Of a stretch of 64,000 nucleotides of DNA, positions 57,784 through 64,000 are shown piece after piece. The notes under the pieces were generated by a model, which had not been told where the DNA came from, searched no databases, and saw nothing but the letters and a program-made list of their open reading frames with translations. The first letter of the stretch is position 1; each line of letters begins with the position of its first letter. The position numbers were made by a program, and so were the translations under genes. The stretch spans positions 6,286,183 to 6,350,182 of the forward strand of contig NC_133117.1 in NCBI RefSeq assembly GCF_022965805.1, read 5' to 3'. This DNA comes from Primulina eburnea. Its lineage: Eukaryota > Streptophyta > Magnoliopsida > Lamiales > Gesneriaceae.

Positions 57784-58755
57784 ATGGTTAATAATTTAGC
57801 ACTTTTTATTCAAATGAATATTTTCAGTTTAAAAGAAACTGTTCATAACAGTTTAAATGAAGAATATGATTTACCTGAAAATTTAGATTTATTAAATAAA
57901 TGGACTATTCCTAAGATAGAATCTAAAATGATCTATAAGTTAGGAACCTTTGAAAAAATTGGTTTTAAACAAGTAGTTAAAACTACAGAATCATCAGTAC
58001 CTCTTCATAATGAAGAAATGGTTATTAGATTGTTAAACAACAAAGATATTATGCCTTACATGAAAAATTATAAATTTATTCATATAGGATTAATTCAAAT
58101 TGCTTTTAGACCTTTAACTTTAGAAGGTTTACCAGAAAACTTCATAGCAGCTCCAAGAGATGGTAGAAATTTGAATTGGAAACAATCCCTTATGTGAATA
58201 ATTCAATCTAGTCTGGCACATGGTCCAGTATATTTTGATGTTTATCCAAATTTATCTTTATCTTTGTCTGATATTAATATATTAGATTCTTTAACATTAA
58301 ATGTTAAAACTCATGGTTATAATTATACTCCTGGAACAGAAGTTATATGTATCTTTTATCGTATATATTATAAACCATTATTTACACTGAATCCTATGTG
58401 TAAAAGAATAGATAAAAAATTAAATAAAACTATTCTTATAGAAACTAATTTTAATAGATCTAATATTACAACACGTAGATCTATAAAATGGGAAGAAATT
58501 GAATTTCCAGAAAACTGGATAATTGAACAAGCTGTTCCTAGAAATCCTATAATAAATAGAGATTTACAACAAGTTATTCAAAATAATGAAGGATCTGTTC
58601 AAATACAATTTAATAATGAACAAAGAAGATTATTACCATATTCTATATATGCTAGATCAAGATCTAGTCATTCTTTTATTTCACCTCTAGATTATATGGT
58701 AGATATACCACAAACTTCTAGAGCATCTACTTCTCAAGTTAGAGAAGAATTATAA
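57784..58755 (+). pseudogene. Pararetrovirus movement protein, one internal stop
   Basis: One frame with a TGA at 58195-58197 where the family has glycine. Motifs before the stop are KFIHIGLIQIAF and RDGRNLNWKQSLM; after it come HGPVYFDVYPNLS, LTLNVKTHGYNY and NITTRRSIKW. These are conserved in caulimovirid movement proteins (30K superfamily), which open plasmodesmata for cell-to-cell spread. The start may be the ATG at 57784 or 57814. The C-terminal tail is serine-rich. Not functional as it stands. Confidence 0.85.
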
Positions 58756-58868
58756 TCTACTAATACAGTAGATGATTTAATTATAAATCAAAACAATATT
58801 GTTCATAAAAGTAACTTTCAAAAAGTTAGAGAAACTGATACAGTTTCAGAAATGAATTTTAGTATTTA

Positions 58869-60539
58869 ATGGATAGTAAATCAAAAATTGATTTTACTAA
58901 AAGATCTTCTGCTAGAGCAAAGATTAATGCAGAATTTTATTTACCCAAATGGGGATCTTTCAGAGATTGGTACTTTAAAAGTTTCTCTGAAGAAGAATTT
59001 GAATATATTGTTTCAACATTTTATAAATATTGTGAAAACCAGAATAAATTAATACATTTTGTTCCTTGGTTTTTCAAAACATTTATTATAGATTATATTT
59101 CTATTCTTGAAAGAAATTATAAACTTTCTTCAGGACAGATTCAAAAATCTGTTTATCCTCCTCAACAATCTTTTATTATAGAAAAGAATAATAAAATTTT
59201 AAATTTTACCGCCTTTTCAAAATTATTTGAAAATGATATGTTACAAATTACTGTTAAACATATAAATCAGATAATTGAAAAACAGAATTATACAAATTTA
59301 TATCTTACGATTATAGGAGAAGAAATAAATTCTCTTAAGGATCGCATTGATAAAATTATTTTAGCTATCAATAAAATCAAACCAGATGTTCACATAGAAG
59401 AACCAGAAAATAATATTGTTTCTGTTGCTACTTCATCTATACAATCCCCTCCTGATATTAAGGATTTTAAATTTAAATCTTCTGTTTCTGATATAGAAAA
59501 ATTATTAGAAGAAAAATTTAGAAATCTTAATTTAAATACTCTTAATGAAGAGTTCGAAGAATTAGATAAGATTAATAATCATTCTGAGGAAGAAATTAAT
59601 AAAATTAAATGGGCTGATAGACCTACTACATTTAAATATTATTATAATAAACCAACTCCCATGGATGTCCTTATTGAAGAAAATGAATATATTTTCGCTA
59701 ATAGTTATAATGGGAAAAACATTTATGAATGGAATATTGATGGTTATAGTGATAGGCAAATTTATAATACTGCTCACAGAATGCTTATGTATAGTACTGT
59801 GTGTAAATCATCAGGCAATACTGATAAAAATATTGCTAAAATGATAACAGCAGGATTCACTGGCCAACTTAAAGGTTGGTGGGATAATTATTTACATTAT
59901 TCTCAAAAAGATGAAATCTTTAATTCTATAAAAATGGAAAATAATATTCAATCAGAAAATGTAGTTTATACATTAATATTGACTATGATTGAACATTTTA
60001 CTGGTAAATTCACTGATAATAGTGAACAAATTAGAACTTTATTAAGTAATCTAAAATGTAAAACACTTGCTGATTTTAGATGGTATAAAGATACTTTCTT
60101 ATCTCGTATTTATGAGATTCCAGACTATAATAATAGTCTTTGGAAAGCCAAATTCACAGATGGCTTACCTTTCTTATTTGCTGAAAGGGTTAGAAAAGTT
60201 TTAAGAAACGATGACATAAATATTTCTTATGATAATTACACTTATGGTAATTTAATAAATACTTGTATTCAAGAGGGTTTAGCTCTCTGTAATGAATTAA
60301 AATTAAATAATCAAATTAAAAGACAGAATTTACTAGAGAAAAAACAACTAGGTAAATTTTGTGATCAATTTGGTATGGACTTACCTAATAAAGGTAAGAA
60401 GAAAATTAAAGATAATAATGAAAAAATTTATAAGAAAAGACATTTGTCTGATAGACAAAGAGATAGAAAGAAGAAAAGAAAAGATATCCGTGAATCAGGG
60501 AAATCTGATAGGAAAAAAGAAAATACAAAAATAAATTAA
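58869..60539 (+). pseudogene. Pararetrovirus coat-like (Gag-like) protein frame
   Basis: 556 open codons. A coiled-coil-like N-terminal half contains an acidic linker. A Gag/coat core has ITAGFTGQLKGWWDNYL, LLSNLKCKTLADFRWYKDTF and GLPFLFAERVRKVL. The tail is strongly basic (KKRHLSDRQRDRKKKRK), as expected for nucleic-acid binding. The frame ends just before the zinc knuckle, which lies in another frame, so the natural polyprotein is broken by a base change near 60530. No intact virion protein is implied. Confidence 0.8.
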
Positions 60540-60540
60540 T

Positions 60541-61258
60541 AATTTGCAGAAAATGTAAAAAGCCAGGACATTATGTTAATCAATGTTGGGCTAAAAACAA
60601 AATTAATAATTTAGATATAGATGATAATCTAAAAGAAACATTATTTAAAATAATAATGGATTCAAATAATAATTCTGATAGTGAAACTGAAAATTCTTCA
60701 GAATCTTATAATTCAGAAGAAATTATTGATAATGAATCTGATATTTCAGATTTAGAAGAATGCAATAATTGTATACTAGGAAAATCTTGTATTAATCCTA
60801 TAGAGGATGATAATAAAAATGATGAGTTTTATAAACTTATGTCTCAATTTCAAGATTTAAATATTAATGTTTTAACTAACAATAATATTTTAGAATTCCT
60901 TAAAATGATTAAGGATCCAATATTAAAATCTACAATTATTGATCAAATGGAGAATACTGCTTCAACAAGTAGTAATGAAAATAACATTCTTGTTAAACAA
61001 GAACAAGCTTATTCTATGAAAGAAGTAAAAAATCTTTTACCGAAAAAATATAGTCAACAAAATCCAGTTACTATACAAGATTTAGTTAAAGAGATTGATA
61101 ATCTAAAAGAACAAGTAAATTTTTTACATAATAACAATAATAGTTTAAATTATCGTATTTCAGTCATTGAAAATAATAATAATTCAATTCTGAAAGTTTT
61201 GAAAATATTCAAGATATTTCCTTTCCTGATAATAATCAAAAACATTTATCTGTTTTGA
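60541..61258 (+). pseudogene. Pararetrovirus zinc knuckle and linker region
   Basis: A CCHC knuckle, CRKCKKPGHYVNQC, is encoded at 60545-60586. An acidic segment follows (SDSETENSSESYNSEEI), then a predicted coiled coil (DLVKEIDNLKEQVNFLHN). The frame is broken near its end before the protease. Confidence 0.75.
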
Positions 61259-61914
61259 GTATGATAATATCTCAAAAATGGTATACTAATATTACTTTAT
61301 TAATTGATAATTCTTATAAAAAGAATTTCATTTCTATGATAGATAGTGGTGCAGATTTAAATGTTATACAGGAAGGATTAATTCCTACAAAATATTTTCA
61401 TAAAACTACTCATTCTCTTTCTCATGCAGGAGGAGAACCTTTAAAAATAAATTATAAATTACCTAAAGCTTATATTTGCAAAGATAAAAACTGTATTCAA
61501 ACCAGTTTTTTACTAGCGAAAGATATTTCTAGCCAACTTATACTTGGTCTTCCTTTTATTTATCAAATATATCCTTTAACCTATGTTGATGAAACATGTA
61601 TTATAGGAACTTTTCAAGGTAATCCTATTTCCTTTAAGTTTTTAATAAACCTGTTCATAGAATTTTAAATGAATTACAAGAACAGATTGAAAGAAAAACC
61701 TTTCAAATAAATTCTTTAAAAGAAGAAATAAAATTTCTTACAATTGATGATAAATTACAGAATCCTAAATTACAGTAAAAAAATAAAAACTATTTATAAT
61801 AAATTTTCATTAGAAATATGTAATGATCTTCCTAATGCTTTTTGGGATAGAAAAAAACATATTATTTCTCTTCCTTATGAAGATGATTTTCAGGAAAGAA
61901 ATATTCCTACTAAG
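61255..61914 (+). pseudogene. Pararetrovirus aspartic protease and start of reverse transcriptase, truncated
   Basis: The protease has the active-site motif MIDSGADLNVI and the later strand ILGLPFI. After frame breaks near 61650 and 61745, the sequence resumes with LPYEDDFQERNIPTK, the conserved opening of caulimovirid reverse transcriptase, and stops there. The rest of the polymerase is absent because an LTR begins at about 61915. Confidence 0.8.
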
Positions 61915-64000
61915 TGTAGAACCCGTAAATCAGTAGACGTATAAGCCATGCATAATTCTAGATTTTTAAATTTAATTAACTTCATTGCATGATTATTTTT
62001 TTATGCATTTATTTGAAGTTAATTATTTGTTTATTCAGTTCAGTAGCTTGATTTTCAGCTTTTTAGTAAATTCAGTGAGGCCGGACCGGAGTTGGAGTTT
62101 AGAGATAAAGTTAAAATTTCAGAAAATATTTCCAGGATTTATTTTTAGCTAGCAAGTAAGTTCATTTAAGTTAAAAAGTAGGTTTGAGGATTTAATTTAA
62201 TTACTTGAGGTGATTAAGAAATAAGCTTAATTAAGTTCTTCTTTTAAGGGTTTTATTCACTAAATTAATTAAGGATTAGTAAGGCTTTTAAGGTTTATTA
62301 AATTACTAGATAATCAATTTCCCCTACCATTTATCATGCATGTTTCGGCCACCTCATTGTCTAGATAATTCATTGCCAACTCATCCAACTTTGACCCCTT
62401 CTTGATAATTAATTAGTAGGATAATCCCTCCCATTTGTTTAATACCATTTAATTAATTAAAGAGCTAATCCTAGTCTAGGTTGGTAAGGATATTCGGTCA
62501 TCACATTCTAGAATCACCCAAGTAATATTTTGTTAGCAACTAGAATTCAAATTCAAAAAAAAAAAAAAAAAAGACTTGGTCATACCTTGGTGTCCCTTTA
62601 TTATTGGACCTCCCTCACCCTCTTAACCATTTCACATCCCTCACCACCGAATTACCTCTTCATTCAGATCCATTTTCAGTGTAGAAAGTCGTGCGTCCAT
62701 AGCTAGAAAGTTGAGAGAAAATCGAGTGCAAGAAAGATAGAAAAGAAAGCGTTCTACTCCTCCGCGCCGCGTCGTCGTCGTTTCGTTCGTTTTATTTCGA
62801 AACGCAACCAGGCATGTCTACACTTTTTTCTAAACCTCAATCAAGTCCTATTATCAAATATTTTTCATTCTATGATCATCACTGCTATGTTAAACCGAAA
62901 TATACAGCAAATTTCAGAAACTTGCACATGCAGAATTTTCTATACTTCAAGATGCACTTCACGGTTTTTGCTTGTTTTTGTATATTCAGGTTATGGTTCG
63001 ACTCCAGGCTCCCAAGGCAACATCTATACATGTTCTAGCATGGATTAGGATCATTTTAGCCCAACGTTTCAGCCCCCATGCTTGCTTGAATTCGGTTTTG
63101 ACAGCAACCTTTCCCCTTGCATCTTATGTGCTTCGAAAATTCAGATTTGCTGTCAAGGGGATTGAATCTGATCTTGGCTGCCCTAGGGCTCATTGCCATG
63201 GTTGGATCACTCCCCTAGCACGTCTAAGACGTGACTAAGTCGCCCTTTTGGTGGCTTGGTCCATGGCTCCTCGGTTTTAAATAAAAACATGACAGCAGCC
63301 CCTCCCCTTTCTTGGCCCCTTCATTTTGACAGCACTTGTGTTTCGGTTTTGGGTTGGCTTGGTGTGGATCTGGCTTGGCCTTGTGCCCTTAGCTACGGTT
63401 CATACCACACCCCAAGATGTCTAGGTCGTGCCATGGTCCATTAATGGCCACTGGAACGACGCAAGATAACCCACGAAACAAGAACAGCCCACACTCCCCT
63501 TCTCGGCCCTTCATTGTACAGCACATGCATTTCGGTTTTGGTTGCTTGGTGTGAATCTTGTTTGGCCTATGGCCCATAGCCACGGTTCATACCATGCCCC
63601 TCCATGTCTAGATCGTGCCATGGTCAACCAAATGGCCACTGGAACGACGCAAGACATCGATCAAAGCAAGACACTACACTTGCACAGCTGCTGGAAATTA
63701 CAGCAACTTGCTGTGTCGATTAGGAGGCTCGTTTGAGTTTTTTGTTGGCTTTTAGCCTATGGCCTTGGACTGGAAAGTGCCCCATTGAGTTAGGAAGGTC
63801 ATGTTTTTGACCGTTCGTGATTCGGATCATTTTTGAGGTCGTACGAGAATTTACGGTGCGATGTGCCAAATTGACTCTCGAAAGAGCGTTACATGTTTTG
63901 GCCTCCATTTCACCTAGATTTCGACCCTCATAATTTTAGGAGCATAAATTCATAATTTTAAACGTATTTTAATCATGACGTCACGTTGGTTCAGTGTTGG
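61915..64000 (+). mobile_element. Long LTR of a Tekay-like gypsy element, runs off the window
   Basis: Begins at about TGTAGAACCCGTAAATCAG, inside the pararetrovirus reverse transcriptase. It has features of long plant gypsy LTRs: CATTGCATGATTATT, GTGAGGCCGGACCGGAG, a C-rich leader with GTGCGTCCATAGCTAG, CGTCGTCGTCGTTTCGTTCG, and two diverged GCC-rich blocks at 63330-63450 and 63510-63640, each with CACGGTTCATACCA-like words. No internal domain is reached. Confidence 0.5.

Larger units (their letters stand above)
57759..61914 (+). mobile_element. Endogenous pararetrovirus remnant (Caulimoviridae)
   Basis: Begins with a tRNA-Met primer site, followed in order by movement protein, coat-like protein, zinc knuckle, aspartic protease and the first residues of reverse transcriptase, all on the + strand. 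This gene order is that of plant pararetroviruses. It has at least one nonsense change and several frame breaks, and it lacks reverse transcriptase and RNase H, so it is a dead genomic copy. The coding strand is very A-rich, unlike its neighbours. The genus is not assigned. Confidence 0.85.

Noticed and set aside
62814..63736. Several 60-90 codon open frames near the right edge
   Set aside because: They lie in long LTR sequence with no domain; likely chance frames in GC-richer DNA.
1..64000. CRISPR arrays, bacterial operons, rRNA genes or tRNA genes
   Set aside because: None seen. The repeats are transposon-related, and the tRNA-like words are primer sites or SINE boxes rather than folded tRNA genes.

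Overview
This window is nuclear DNA from a flowering plant. It holds spliced genes with GT-AG introns, plant-specific gene architectures, and about half its length in transposons. It is a eudicot; the short repeat families and LTR types suggest an asterid (Lamiales-like) genome, but that is inference only. All gene models below were assembled by eye from splice sites, frame continuity and remembered family sequences.

Layout. (1) 1-1607, + strand: the last three coding exons of the spliceosomal RED/SMU2 gene. (2) 1608-3660: AT-rich spacer with a repeat family whose ends are nested palindromes around GTGAGACGGTCTCAC. (3) 4206-7521, + strand: a four-exon FYVE plus SYLF lipid-binding protein. (4) 7522-10900: spacer with three more copies of the palindromic repeat. 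(5) 10922-26310, - strand: a complete 25-exon COG3 gene (Golgi tethering), predicted 787 aa. Its introns carry a SINE, a small hAT element and an LTR remnant. (6) 26516-37068: a nearly intact 10.55 kb Ty3/gypsy element of Tat type with 651-bp LTRs and ACCTG target duplications. It landed about 15 bp upstream of the probable COG3 TATA box. Its 2.4 kb 3' region carries decayed fragments of two host genes, L-aspartate oxidase and a raffinose-synthase/seed-imbibition GH36 protein. (7) 38174-40872, - strand: a complete 9-exon RAD51 gene, 342 aa, with an E2F-like site upstream. (8) 41300-57700: nested, decayed mobile DNA. This comprises a split Tekay-like LTR, a 3.76 kb hAT element with BED-type transposase remains, a second LTR type rich in CAACTGA/CAGTTG motifs, another hAT BED fragment, and a truncated reverse-strand gypsy element with one LTR. 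(9) 57759-61914: a decayed endogenous pararetrovirus (Caulimoviridae). It has a tRNA-Met primer site, movement protein, coat-like protein, zinc knuckle and protease, and is cut at the start of reverse transcriptase by an LTR that runs off the window.

The four host genes are housekeeping genes in splicing, endosomal membrane binding, Golgi traffic and recombination repair. They do not form a pathway. The most unusual object is the young Tat element carrying two unrelated host gene fragments next to COG3.
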